Below are positions 41,620 through 50,689 of a stretch of DNA of 55,102 nucleotides, in pieces. A model generated the notes under the pieces. The model was given only the letters and a program-made list of their open reading frames with translations. It was not told the DNA's origin and did not search any database. The stretch is from Blautia sp. (GTDB lineage Bacteria; Bacillota; Clostridia; Lachnospirales; Lachnospiraceae). The first letter of the stretch is position 1. Each line of letters starts with the position of its first letter. The DNA is taken from positions 1 through 55,102 of the forward strand of contig JAFWGA010000027.1 of assembly GCA_017515325.1 (NCBI GenBank), in the 5' to 3' direction. The position numbers and the translations under genes were made by a program.

Positions 41620-42873
41620 TTACTCCCCATCAACATTCCATCCGGAAAGGTAGGCCTCCTGCTCGGGCGTGAGACGATCTATCGTTAATCCCATGGCACG
41701 AAGCTTATAACGACCGATTTCGTCATCGATGGTGTCCGGAACACGGTAAACCCTGGTTTCCAATTCATGGCGATGTTCAGCCAACCAGGCCAGGCTGAGA
41801 GCCTGCACGGCAAAGGACATATCCATAATCTCTGCCGGATGGCCCATGCCACAGGCCAGGTTTACCAGCCGACCTTCACCCAGAACATTCAGGGTTCGCC
41901 CGTCGGCCAATTCATATCCTACGATATTTTTCCGTCTTTCCTGCGAATGGACAGCCATCTTCCTCAGAGAAGCCACAGCCACCTCGCAGTCAAAATGGCC
42001 GGCATTACATAAAACAGCCTGATCCTTCATCACAGCAAAATGCCTGTCGACGATCACGTCCTTGCAGCCGGTCAGAGTAACAAAAATATCGCCGATCCTT
42101 GCCGCCTCGTCCATGGTCATGATGCGGAAGCCATCCATATTGGCCTCAAGGGCTTTAAAGGGATCGACCTCCGTGACGATCACATTGGCTCCCATGCCCT
42201 TTGCCCGCATGGCGGCTCCCTTTCCGCACCAGCCATAGCCGGCAATCACGACATTTTTCCCCGCTACGATCAGATTTGTGGTATCCATGATGGCAGTCCA
42301 GACCGACTGGCCGGTTCCATACCGATTATCATAGTAATGCTTGGCCTTGGCATCATTAACCGCTACCATAGGACAGGGCAGGATACCCTCCCGTTCCCTT
42401 GCCACAAGGCGATGAATGCCTGTGGTGGTTTCCTCGCAGCCCCCGATCAGACGGTCACCGTATTCTTTACAGCGCCCGCCCAGCAACTGGATGAAATCAC
42501 CGCCATCATCCACGATCAGGTGTGGATGGCAGGAAAGAGTCTCCGCCAGAAGCTCTTCATACTCCTGGGGGGAAACGCCGTAGATTCCATAGGTATCGAC
42601 GCCCATTTCAGCTACCGCCGCTGCCACATCATCCTGCGTAGACAAGGGATTACAGCCAGTCAGGGAAACCTTGGCTCCACCCTTGGCCAGAACCAGTCCC
42701 AGGTTGGCGGTTTTGGCTTCAAGATGGACGGAGATGGCGATATTCAGTCCGGCAAAGGGCTTCGTCTCCTCAAAACGGTGTTCAATCTCCGTCAAAGCCG
42801 GCATAAAGGAACGAACCCATTCAATCTTTTTCCGGCCGGAAGGGGCCAGGGATGCGTCTTTGATTCTGCTCAT
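41620..42873 (-). CDS. ahcY: Adenosylhomocysteinase family (possibly S-inosylhomocysteine hydrolase)
   Basis: 417 residues, of the short archaeal/Thermotoga-like type. NAD-binding motif VVIAGYGWCGKGAAM near 216; substrate residues in NPLSTQDDVAAA, NDAKAKHYYDNRYGTGQS and the closing LSGWNVDGE. The substrate loop reads HLEAKTAN where classical AhcY has HMTxETA/HMTxQTA, so the residues that contact adenine differ. AAAGGA precedes the ATG. Encoded just after a SAH/MTA deaminase, which suggests a path SAH to S-inosylhomocysteine to inosine plus homocysteine. Confidence 0.9.
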   Translation of the reverse strand: MSRIKDASLAPSGRKKIEWVRSFMPALTEIEHRFEETKPFAGLNIAISVHLEAKTANLGLVLAKGGAKVSLTGCNPLSTQDDVAAAVAEMGVDTYGIYGVSPQEYEELLAETLSCHPHLIVDDGGDFIQLLGGRCKEYGDRLIGGCEETTTGIHRLVAREREGILPCPMVAVNDAKAKHYYDNRYGTGQSVWTAIMDTTNLIVAGKNVVIAGYGWCGKGAAMRAKGMGANVIVTEVDPFKALEANMDGFRIMTMDEAARIGDIFVTLTGCKDVIVDRHFAVMKDQAVLCNAGHFDCEVAVASLRKMAVHSQERRKNIVGYELADGRTLNVLGEGRLVNLACGMGHPAEIMDMSFAVQALSLAWLAEHRHELETRVYRVPDTIDDEIGRYKLRAMGLTIDRLTPEQEAYLSGWNVDGE

Positions 42874-42954
42874 ACTAAATCCTTTCTTTTCACTGTTCCG
42901 TTATGTTACCTGAATGAGTGACAGCATACTGTCGTTGACTATAGCTGTGACAGC

Positions 42955-44262
42955 CTACAGCTGACTGTCTATGATCTTACCGACTTCATAATACACTCTT
43001 TCCGTATCGATGGTCAGCATTTCCCGTTTTCTCATCAGGAAACGTCCGTTTACCATCAAACTGTCCACCTCCGACCCGTTGGCAGAGTAACAGAGGGCGG
43101 AAAGCGGATTATTGGCAGGGAATAAAGAGACACTGTTCATATCCAGAAAAACAAGATCAGCCAGGGCATTTTCTGCAATCACCCCCAGCTCCCCCTCCCG
43201 CCCCAGGGCGGCGGCAGCATTCCTGGTGACGGAATCGATTATGAAGGGAGCAGGAGCCATAGTCGGATCCTCGCTGATCCCTTTGTGAATCATGGTCAGA
43301 AGTCCCATTTCCCGGAAAAGATTCAGGGAATTGTTACTGGCTGCCCCGTCTGTCCCCAGACAGATATTGATCCCGGCCTGCCGGATCTGACCTATCGGGG
43401 CAAATCCATTTCCAAGCTTGCAGTTGCTGGCAGGATTCGTGACGACGCTGGCTCCCGTTCGGGCAAGAATCCCGATATCATCCCCCCGAAGATGGACACA
43501 GTGAGCCAGAATGGTCTCTTGATCCAGGAAACCAATCTGCTGCAGCAGCTCCACCGGAGTGATTCCGTTCTCCTTCAGGCAGTTTTCCACCTCATTTTTG
43601 CTTTCAGAGAGATGAATCTGCTTCAGCATCCCATGCTTTTGCGCCTCGACCGTAACCTGCGAGAGAAGCTTCCTGGAGCAGGTATAGACGGCGTGGGGAG
43701 AAAGCACAAAAGAAAGAAGATCATTTGCATACTTCTCCTTCTCCTCGATCGCCTCCCGGAAGCGTCTGCCGTCATCATAAAGGTCTTCTCCCACAAGTCC
43801 ACGGCCGATATAGGCACGCAGACCGGCCGTAGAGGCAGCTTTGGGAGACTGCTCATGGTACATGTGCATATCCACAAAACAGCTGGTGCCGGTCTGGATC
43901 ATCTCAATCAGACCCAAAAGAGAGCCCCAGTAGGCACATTCCCTGGGCAGATGATCCTCCACCGGCATGACCTTCTGAAACAGCCACTTGTCGAAGGGAA
44001 GATCATCCGCGTAATTGCGCATAATGGTCATATAGACATGAGTATGCATATTGATCAGACCGGGTATGATCAGCTTGCCTGAGGCATCAATGGTTTCGAA
44101 GCTCTTCTCTTTTGAAGGGGCATCGACAGAGAATGAAGCATCTTCCATCGGATCTGTGATCCGGGAAATCCGGTTTCCTTCTATATATATTGTTTTCTTT
44201 TCTGTCGTATACCCATCAGGGGAGGGCAGAAGCAAGACACCGTGAATGATCTTATAATTCAT
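42955..44262 (-). CDS. 5-methylthioadenosine / S-adenosylhomocysteine deaminase
   Basis: 435 residues, amidohydrolase superfamily. Metal motif GLINMHTHVYM (HxH) near 72, QIHLSESKNEVENC near 218, TILAHCVHLRG near 247 and LGTDGAASNNSLNLFREM near 305: all ligands of the MtaD/SsnA-type deaminases are present. It removes the adenine amino group from SAH or MTA. N- and C-terminal strands form the composite beta domain. Preceded by a TetR gene (87 bases) and followed by ahcY (82 bases). Confidence 0.9.
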   Translation of the reverse strand: MNYKIIHGVLLLPSPDGYTTEKKTIYIEGNRISRITDPMEDASFSVDAPSKEKSFETIDASGKLIIPGLINMHTHVYMTIMRNYADDLPFDKWLFQKVMPVEDHLPRECAYWGSLLGLIEMIQTGTSCFVDMHMYHEQSPKAASTAGLRAYIGRGLVGEDLYDDGRRFREAIEEKEKYANDLLSFVLSPHAVYTCSRKLLSQVTVEAQKHGMLKQIHLSESKNEVENCLKENGITPVELLQQIGFLDQETILAHCVHLRGDDIGILARTGASVVTNPASNCKLGNGFAPIGQIRQAGINICLGTDGAASNNSLNLFREMGLLTMIHKGISEDPTMAPAPFIIDSVTRNAAAALGREGELGVIAENALADLVFLDMNSVSLFPANNPLSALCYSANGSEVDSLMVNGRFLMRKREMLTIDTERVYYEVGKIIDSQL

Positions 44263-44348
44263 AGTTTCGTCTGGTTCCTTTCTACTTGTACCGTAACAAT
44301 TCTGTCGTGAGTTTCTGCAAAAGATGCATAGAAGTCGGCACGGGATAT

Positions 44349-44882
44349 CTACAGGATCTTTCCTTCGAAAAGGGTGACACAGATATCATAAAGCTGCTGA
44401 ATGTTCAGAGAGCAGTTCTCCTGGATGTAGCTCTTGGCAATACTGGTAAAGCCGCCGGCCAGAAAATGGGCCGTAAAGCCTCGGCGGGGGGGATCAATGT
44501 CCTGAAAAAAGGCAGTACATCCGGCCAGGCTGTCATAAATACTGGAGTAAAGAAGATAATCAATATGATTGTCCACCAGAATGCGGATAAAAGGGCTATG
44601 GTTCACGATGTAGCGGCAATATTCCAGACACAGCTGATGAAAACAATCCGAGCTTCTGTCAGGCAAGGTCGGTTCTTCATAATACTGTTTCCTGAGCAGA
44701 AAGGTAACCACATTCTCCTTTGAAGAAAAAAGGCTGTAAAAGGTTTGTCTGGAAATACCGGCATCCCGGCAAAGCTCACTGACACTGATCTGATCGTAGG
44801 CCTTTTGCTGCATCAGCGCCAGAAGCGTCTGTGCAATCATAGCCTGTGAAGAACAAGCCGTTTTATTCTTTCCGCAGTACAT
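44349..44882 (-). CDS. TetR/AcrR-family regulator of the deaminase-ahcY operon
   Basis: 177 residues from the ATG at 44882 (GAGGTGA upstream; an in-frame ATG at 44918 lacks a site). DNA-binding domain: AQTLLALMQQKAYDQISVSE, then LCRDAGISRQTFYSLFSSKE. The ligand domain is unassigned. The intergenic region to lon holds two TTGACAAATGTCAA palindromes that are its likely operators, plus an imperfect palindrome at 44902-44928 (CCAATGACAAAT / ATTTATCGTTGG). Confidence 0.88.
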   Translation of the reverse strand: MYCGKNKTACSSQAMIAQTLLALMQQKAYDQISVSELCRDAGISRQTFYSLFSSKENVVTFLLRKQYYEEPTLPDRSSDCFHQLCLEYCRYIVNHSPFIRILVDNHIDYLLYSSIYDSLAGCTAFFQDIDPPRRGFTAHFLAGGFTSIAKSYIQENCSLNIQQLYDICVTLFEGKIL

Positions 44883-44963
44883 AATCACCTCGCAAAAAAC
44901 ACCAATGACAAATACCATTTATCGTTGGTTGCCTACAGCTACCAGAGAAGTTTAAAAAAAACA

Positions 44964-45017
44964 TTGACAAATGTCAAGCACAGTGCTATGATTCCCTCAA
45001 ACCTTGACAAATGTCAA
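44964..45017. promoter_or_regulatory. Divergent promoters with two TetR-type palindromes
   Basis: TTGACAAATGTCAA occurs at 44964-44977 and 45004-45017, centres 40 bases apart (about four helical turns). The first contains the -35 of a rightward promoter (TTGACA, 17 bases, TATGAT at 44987-44992) and, on the other strand, the -35 of a leftward promoter (TTGACA, 17 bases, TAAACT at 44949-44954). The second lies at the expected start of the rightward RNA. Binding would control both the tetR operon and transcription toward lon. Confidence 0.7.
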
Positions 45018-45083
45018 GGATTTTTAGACTTGTGCAGTGCAGTTCACTTTAGAGACGCACAGGTCAAATTTTTTATCAATGGT

Positions 45084-45110
45084 TTGGCACTCATCAAATA
45101 CGAGTGCTGA
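45084..45110. promoter_or_regulatory. CIRCE-like element (HrcA operator) before lon
   Basis: TTGGCACTC, nine bases, GAGTGCTGA. The CIRCE consensus is TTAGCACTC-N9-GAGTGCTAA; 16 of 18 arm positions match and spacing is exact, and the two differences keep the arms nearly symmetric. HrcA normally controls groESL and dnaK. It lies about 150 bases before the lon start codon; a clear -10 near it was not found. Confidence 0.75.
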
Positions 45111-45260
45111 TAAAGTGGAGGAGCCTGTTTCGCCTTTCAGCCGGCAGCTCCAACAGTTACCAAAGACGAATTTACTCCGTGTCAGCGGCTTGTTGCCGCA
45201 GTAAGGCCGTGGGTATCCGAATGGCAGACGATGCTTGAATAGAGAAAAAGAGGAAAGATT

Positions 45261-47693
45261 ATGTCAGTATTACCAACCTATAATATGCTTTTGACACCGG
45301 AATCCTTCGCCTATTTCAGGACAGATTATTACCGGACCATGACAGGAAAGAATCCTGTTACCGAAGAGAGAGTCATCCTGGTCGTAATGAAGACGGATGC
45401 CTCTCGTGAGGAACTGATGAATGACAGCTTTTATCCGATTGGCCTGAATGGGACGATCACAGAGGTAAACCCTAACGGCTATCTGGTTGTGCGCACCAGA
45501 AACAGGGTGAATATTGAAGAGGCGGTCGTTTTTCACGACAAAAGTATTGACCTCTCCATATCAAGGAGAAGGGATATCGAAGACCTCAATGAAGAAGATG
45601 CCTCCGAACGGATCAACGCACTGAAGGCAAGAATGGCCAAATATGTGGATCAGTACCAGTGGGGAATGATGATGCGTACCAATCTCTCTCGCTGGACAAA
45701 GATCGGAGAAATCGCCTCCGCTTTGTCCCCCTGGCTGATCAATACCAACCAGGAGAGATATGAAATCCTTGCCGAGGACAGCCAACAGGCCAGATTCGAC
45801 ATGCTGGAGAAGCTGCTTTACGAGAATCTGGAGATGTCCCAGATCCACAAAGATGCCCAGAGTGCCCAGGAAGCGGACCATCAGAAGCTCTACCGGGAAT
45901 CCGCCATCAAAAAGCAGATGGAATACCTGCAGAAGGAACTGGATGAGCTGCACCCGGAGAATGTCTCAGATTTAAGAAAGCTTGAACTCAGACTTGAGGA
46001 GGCAGAGCTGAATGAGAATGCCCGCAAGGAGGCAGACAAGGTGTTAAGCCGATTAAAGCAGGAGGGGGCGAACGGCCCCGAATCGGGCCTGTTGTACGAC
46101 TACCTGGATTATCTGGCGTCTCTGCCCTGGAAGAAGGAAAAAATCAGGGATATTTCCCTGACGGAGGCGGAAGAGGCACTATCGGAGGATCATTATGGCC
46201 TGGATAAAGTAAAAAAGAGGGTGATCCAGCAGATCGCCGTCATGAACCTGAAAAGACAGCAGGCCGGTTCGATTCTTCTGTTTGTGGGAGCCCCCGGCAC
46301 CGGAAAGACCAGTATCGGCCAGAGCATCGCCAGGGCTTTGGGCAGGGAATATGTCAGAGTCAGTCTTGGCGGTGTCAGGGATGAGGCAGATATCCGAGGC
46401 CATCGCAGAACCTATATCGGAGCCATGCCAGGGAGGATTCTGGATGGCATTGCCAAGAGCGGAGTTTCCAATCCGGTCATGGTTCTGGACGAGGTAGACA
46501 AGCTTTCCCTGTCCTATCAAGGGGATCCGGCCAGCGCTCTGCTGGAGGTATTGGATCCGGAGCAGAATGCAAGCTTCACCGATCATTACCTGAATGTGCC
46601 CTTTGATCTTTCCGATGTCTTTTTTATCTGCACGGCCAATTCTGTGGATACCATACCGGAGCCTCTGCTGAACCGTATGGAAGTGATCTCCTTCCAGGGA
46701 TATACCCCTACAGAAAAGTATGAGATCGCCCGCCGCCACCTGCTGCCTAAGGCTATGCATGCAGTGGGGTTGAAAGAGACGGATCTCCATATTACGGACG
46801 AGGCCATCCGCCGTACCATCGAGGATTACACGAGGGAGGCAGGAGTCAGAGGACTGAAAAAACGCATGGATATGATCTGCCGAAGTGCTGCCGTGACCTT
46901 TGTGAGACAGGAGGAAGAGCGTAGAGATTCGGACACAGGAGAGCCTTATGCCGTCCAGGATGCCCATGTCGGTAAATCGGATTCAAATTTAGAATCCGTG
47001 GAAGAAAAGCTGGAACCCGTCGCCAGGATACAGTCGGAAGTTCAGCATCCCAGGGTAGAGGTGAACGAAGAAAACCTTCGTGATTTTATCGACAGCCGTC
47101 CCATCCTGCACCGCCAGGTTGGCGAGAAGGCCAATGCCGGCATTGTCACGGGACTCGCCTGGACCCAGGCAGGCGGCGACATCCTTTATATTGAGACCAT
47201 GTTCACAAAGGGTGAGGGGAAGCTTTTGATCACGGGACAACTGGGAGACGTGATGAAGGAATCCGCACAGATCGCTGTCAGTCTTGTCAAGTACATCTTT
47301 CCCGATCAGGCGGAGATTTTTGAAAAGAACACACTCCACATCCACGTGCCGGACGGGGCAACGCCCAAGGACGGTCCCAGTGCCGGTATTACGCTGACAA
47401 CAGCCCTGGCTTCACTGGTTTCAGGGACACCTGTCACACCCCAGGTTGCCATGACAGGAGAGGTGTCTTTGCAGGGCGGCGTAAAACCCATCGGAGGCCT
47501 GCCGGAAAAACTGATGGCTGCCCAGAGAGCCGGCGTCAGGAAGGTATTCATTCCCCAGGACAATGTCGAAGACTTGAGGGACGTGGCCGAGGAAGTAAGG
47601 GAAGCACTGGAAATCATCCCCGTGACCGAGGTCGAAGAGGTGCTTGACCATCTTGGAATCAGAACCACAGCCCCTGTGCTCAGAGCAGTATGA
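45261..47693 (+). CDS. lon: ATP-dependent protease LonA
   Basis: 810 residues. N-terminal substrate domain at 5-200, coiled coil around 205-260, AAA+ module with Walker A GAPGTGKTS near 342, Walker B MVLDEVDK near 408, arginine finger region NRMEVI, and the protease domain with Ser in KDGPSAGITLT (near 705) and Lys in GGVKPIGGLPEKLMAAQRAG (near 747). Between the AAA+ lid and the protease there is a charged linker of about 55 residues (EEERRDSDTGEPYAV and following) longer than in Bacillus LonA. A 250-base leader with TetR-type and CIRCE-like sites indicates stress control. Confidence 0.97.
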   Translation: MSVLPTYNMLLTPESFAYFRTDYYRTMTGKNPVTEERVILVVMKTDASREELMNDSFYPIGLNGTITEVNPNGYLVVRTRNRVNIEEAVVFHDKSIDLSISRRRDIEDLNEEDASERINALKARMAKYVDQYQWGMMMRTNLSRWTKIGEIASALSPWLINTNQERYEILAEDSQQARFDMLEKLLYENLEMSQIHKDAQSAQEADHQKLYRESAIKKQMEYLQKELDELHPENVSDLRKLELRLEEAELNENARKEADKVLSRLKQEGANGPESGLLYDYLDYLASLPWKKEKIRDISLTEAEEALSEDHYGLDKVKKRVIQQIAVMNLKRQQAGSILLFVGAPGTGKTSIGQSIARALGREYVRVSLGGVRDEADIRGHRRTYIGAMPGRILDGIAKSGVSNPVMVLDEVDKLSLSYQGDPASALLEVLDPEQNASFTDHYLNVPFDLSDVFFICTANSVDTIPEPLLNRMEVISFQGYTPTEKYEIARRHLLPKAMHAVGLKETDLHITDEAIRRTIEDYTREAGVRGLKKRMDMICRSAAVTFVRQEEERRDSDTGEPYAVQDAHVGKSDSNLESVEEKLEPVARIQSEVQHPRVEVNEENLRDFIDSRPILHRQVGEKANAGIVTGLAWTQAGGDILYIETMFTKGEGKLLITGQLGDVMKESAQIAVSLVKYIFPDQAEIFEKNTLHIHVPDGATPKDGPSAGITLTTALASLVSGTPVTPQVAMTGEVSLQGGVKPIGGLPEKLMAAQRAGVRKVFIPQDNVEDLRDVAEEVREALEIIPVTEVEEVLDHLGIRTTAPVLRAV

Positions 47694-47750
47694 GCAAAAA
47701 ATACGACCTGTGCCTCGTAAGGTCGAAAAACATCTTTTTTGCTTTACCAG

Positions 47751-47779
47751 TGGAAAAACAAAATAAATGATGGTACAAT
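47751..47779 (+). promoter_or_regulatory. Promoter of the aminotransferase operon
   Basis: TGGAAA (47751-47756), 17 bases, TACAAT (47774-47779). A small hairpin CGACCT/AGGTCG at 47704-47724 after lon may be its weak terminator. Confidence 0.5.
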
Positions 47780-47821
47780 ACTTCTCGTTATTGTGAAAAG
47801 AAACTGACGAGGAGAAAAAAG

Positions 47822-49105
47822 ATGAAAAAATACACGCAGATGAGCAGAGAAGAGCTCCTTACCCTTCAGCAGGAGCTCTCCGGAGAATACGAAAAAATCA
47901 AAGCCCAGAGCCTGTCTCTCGATATGTCCCGGGGGAAGCCAGGCACGGACCAGCTCGATCTTTCCATGGGAATGATGGACGTATTGCACTCTGGTGTGGA
48001 CCTGCGCTGCGAAACAGGTGTTGACTGCCGCAATTACGGGGTCATAGACGGCATACCGGAAGCAAAACGTCTCTTAGGGCAGATGTCAGAGGTTCCTCCT
48101 GACAATATTATCATTTACGGTAATTCGAGCCTGAATGTTATGTTTGACAGCATTGCCCGTTCTATGACCCATGGTGTCATGGGGAATACCCCCTGGTGCA
48201 AGCTGGACAAGGTGAAGTTTCTCTGTCCCGTTCCAGGCTATGACAGGCATTTCAAGATTACAGAGTTCTTCGGGATTGAGATGATAAATATTCCTATGTC
48301 GGAAAACGGCCCGGACATGGACATGGTGGAGGAACTGGTTTCCTCCGACCCTGCCGTCAAAGGGATCTGGTGCGTACCCAAGTATTCCAATCCTCAGGGC
48401 TACACCTATTCTGAGGAGACCGTAGCCCGCTTTGCCAGGCTTAAGCCCGCTGCACCGGATTTTCGTATTTACTGGGACAATGCCTACAGCATCCATCATC
48501 TTTATGACGACAATCAGGATTTCCTGGTAGAGATCCTGGGGGAGTGCGCCAAAGCAGGCAATCCCGACATTGTATATAAGTTTACCTCCACATCCAAGGT
48601 CAGCTTTCCCGGCTCCGGCATTGCCGCGGTAGCCGCCTCGAAGGCAAACCTGGAGGACTTCCGGAAATATATGAGAATCCAGACCATCGGCCACGATAAA
48701 GTGAATCAGCTTCGTCATGTCCTCTTTTTCAAGGATCTGGATGGTCTGCACGCCCATATGAGAAAGCACGCCGATTTGATCCGTCCCAAGTTTGAGCTGG
48801 TATTGCATGCCCTGGATACAGAGCTTGGTGAGCTGGGGATCTGTGACTGGACCCGTCCCCACGGCGGCTATTTCATTTCTTTTGACGCTATGGAGGGCTG
48901 TGCCAAGGCCATTGTGGCCAGGGCAAAGGAGGCAGGCGTGATACTGACCGGGGCAGGAGCTACCTATCCATATGGGAAGGATCCTCTTGATTCCAATATC
49001 CGTATCGCTCCGACCTATCCCTCAATCGAAGAGCTGGCCCAGGCCGTGAAGGTGTTTGTCTTATGCGTTAAGCTGTGCAGTGTGGAGAAGCTGTTGGAAG
49101 TATGA
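47822..49105 (+). CDS. Aspartate aminotransferase, class Ic (AspT-like)
   Basis: 427 residues. PLP aminotransferase of the Asp_aminotransf group known from Corynebacterium AspT: opens with a helical stretch then SLDMSRGKPGTDQLDLSMGM, YGVIDGIPEAKRLLG, VPKYSNPQGYTYSEETV near 185, YWDNAYSIHHL near 218, lysine in FTSTSKVSFPGSG near 260 and NIRIAPTYPSIEEL near the end. Transfers amino groups between aspartate and 2-oxoglutarate. Its stop overlaps the next start (ATGA), linking it to the cell-wall genes, for which it could supply amino-acid precursors. Confidence 0.92.
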   Translation: MKKYTQMSREELLTLQQELSGEYEKIKAQSLSLDMSRGKPGTDQLDLSMGMMDVLHSGVDLRCETGVDCRNYGVIDGIPEAKRLLGQMSEVPPDNIIIYGNSSLNVMFDSIARSMTHGVMGNTPWCKLDKVKFLCPVPGYDRHFKITEFFGIEMINIPMSENGPDMDMVEELVSSDPAVKGIWCVPKYSNPQGYTYSEETVARFARLKPAAPDFRIYWDNAYSIHHLYDDNQDFLVEILGECAKAGNPDIVYKFTSTSKVSFPGSGIAAVAASKANLEDFRKYMRIQTIGHDKVNQLRHVLFFKDLDGLHAHMRKHADLIRPKFELVLHALDTELGELGICDWTRPHGGYFISFDAMEGCAKAIVARAKEAGVILTGAGATYPYGKDPLDSNIRIAPTYPSIEELAQAVKVFVLCVKLCSVEKLLEV

Positions 49106-50598
49106 AAAAGAAAGTGATGATTACGATCATCCTCCTTCTGCTCATTTCTACCGGAGGAGGATACGCTTACGGGGTATGGTATTTTTCCCGGCATTTCATG
49201 CCCGGTTCGACAGTGAACGGGTACAACTGTTCCTACATGACAGCTGATGAAGCAGAGAGACTCATGAACCGGGAGGCGGAGGCCTTTGCCCTGGCCATCG
49301 AGACAAAGGGGAAGGGCAGGGAGGCAATCACAGCCCATGACGTAGGCCTAAGGTACGCTTCGGACGGGAGTATAGAAAAGATGATCCGGGATCAGAATCT
49401 CCTGTCCTGGTTTCTGGAATTCAATCAGGAGCATGCCTATGACCTGTCTCGCTCGATCACCTTTAACGACAGCCTGATGAATCTGGCGGTCAGCTCCTTA
49501 AAATGCATGAATCCCAGCCAGACGATAAGGCCAAAGGATGCCGCCATCACAGAGTACCAGGATCGTTTTGTGATTACTCCAGAGGTGGAGGGCAACGCAC
49601 TTGACTCCAACAAGGTAAAGCAGTGCATCATCCAGGCCATGAGCACCGGGAAGGTTCTTCTGAAGCTGGAGGAGGAAAACTGCTATCTGCATCCCTCGGT
49701 ATATGCCGATGACCCTCAGCTGGTCGAAAACTGCGATAACATGAACCGTATGGCGGATACGATCATCACCTATGATTTCGGTGATTCCACAGCCCAAATT
49801 GACCGGGAATATATCAAGAGCTGGTTTATTCAGGATGCGGAGGGATATGTGAAGATCGATGCCTCCCTGGCGCAGGCTTATCTGCAGAGTCTGGCTCAGA
49901 GTACCGATACGGTGGGAACCACCAGGAATTTTAACAATTATAAGGGTGAGACGATTCAGGTCTACGGGGGGGATTTTGGTTATATTCTGGATGTGGAAGA
50001 GGAGACGAAGACCCTTGTGGCTCTGATTCAGTCGGGCAGCACTCAGGTAAGGGAGCCAGCCTACAAGCAGATGGGAATGAGACGCAGCGGGATGAATGAC
50101 ATCGGGTATACCTATGTCGAGATCTCCATAGCCGACCAGAAGCTGGTCTATTACCAGGACGGTGTGCCCCTCATCGAGACAGACTGTGCCAGCGGAAATC
50201 TGTCTTATGCTGGCTGGGGTACCCCCTCCGGTGTCTATAAAGCCGGGGTCAGAGAATCCCCCAAGCTTCTGATGCAGGGCTTTTTGAATCTCATAAACAC
50301 CCCTGTACCCCAGCTTTTGACGGAGGATCTCTTTACCAGCTCTGCAGATGCCATAGCCCCACCGGCAGTTTCCCTTCCGGATAATCTTGTTGTGGAGAAC
50401 GGTTTTATCAAATATGCTACCGTTTTCTGCTGGATGCCTTTCGCCACGGTGGGAATCAGCGAGGGGGTTAATCGCAGTTCCTATGGGGGAAGCCCCTACA
50501 GCGAGGATCGCACAGCAGGAAATGTGGAGATTCCCTACGAGGCAGCCACGGCTTTATACGGCGTTTTTACCGAAGGCCTGCCTGTGGTGGTATATTGA
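49102..50598 (+). CDS. L,D-transpeptidase-like protein (YkuD fold) without catalytic Cys/His
   Basis: 498 residues. One N-terminal membrane segment (residues 5-26), two PG_binding_4-type domains at about 30-330, then a YkuD domain beginning TYVEISIADQKLVYYQDG. The active-site block should read GSHGCxNxP but here is RTAGNVEIP: Ala472 replaces His and Asn474 replaces the nucleophile Cys. The upstream GxHDA motif before RSSYGG is also lost (GISEGVNRSS). Fold residues WMPF, RSSYGG, Y and LP-V are kept, so this looks like a maintained pseudoenzyme, perhaps a wall-binding or scaffolding protein. Confidence 0.85.
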   Translation: MKKKVMITIILLLLISTGGGYAYGVWYFSRHFMPGSTVNGYNCSYMTADEAERLMNREAEAFALAIETKGKGREAITAHDVGLRYASDGSIEKMIRDQNLLSWFLEFNQEHAYDLSRSITFNDSLMNLAVSSLKCMNPSQTIRPKDAAITEYQDRFVITPEVEGNALDSNKVKQCIIQAMSTGKVLLKLEEENCYLHPSVYADDPQLVENCDNMNRMADTIITYDFGDSTAQIDREYIKSWFIQDAEGYVKIDASLAQAYLQSLAQSTDTVGTTRNFNNYKGETIQVYGGDFGYILDVEEETKTLVALIQSGSTQVREPAYKQMGMRRSGMNDIGYTYVEISIADQKLVYYQDGVPLIETDCASGNLSYAGWGTPSGVYKAGVRESPKLLMQGFLNLINTPVPQLLTEDLFTSSADAIAPPAVSLPDNLVVENGFIKYATVFCWMPFATVGISEGVNRSSYGGSPYSEDRTAGNVEIPYEAATALYGVFTEGLPVVVY

Positions 50599-50652
50599 CA
50601 AGGCCTGACGGTTCCATCAGCACCTGGCACCAGACTGCAAGGCTGGGCAGTT

Positions 50653-50670
50653 ATCGTATGCGCACGAATT
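50653..50670 (+). repeat. Solo end (F) of the bipartite palindromic repeat
   Basis: ATCGTATGCGCACGAATT, directly before the ddl ribosome binding site; 17 of 18 bases match 39721-39738. Confidence 0.45.
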
Positions 50671-50689
50671 GTTACAAGGAGGACTAGAA

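Noticed and set aside
45061-45090. A CtsR box (GGTCAAA direct repeat) before lon
   Set aside because: One GGTCAAA is present at 45062-45068 but the second half-site is missing at the required spacing.
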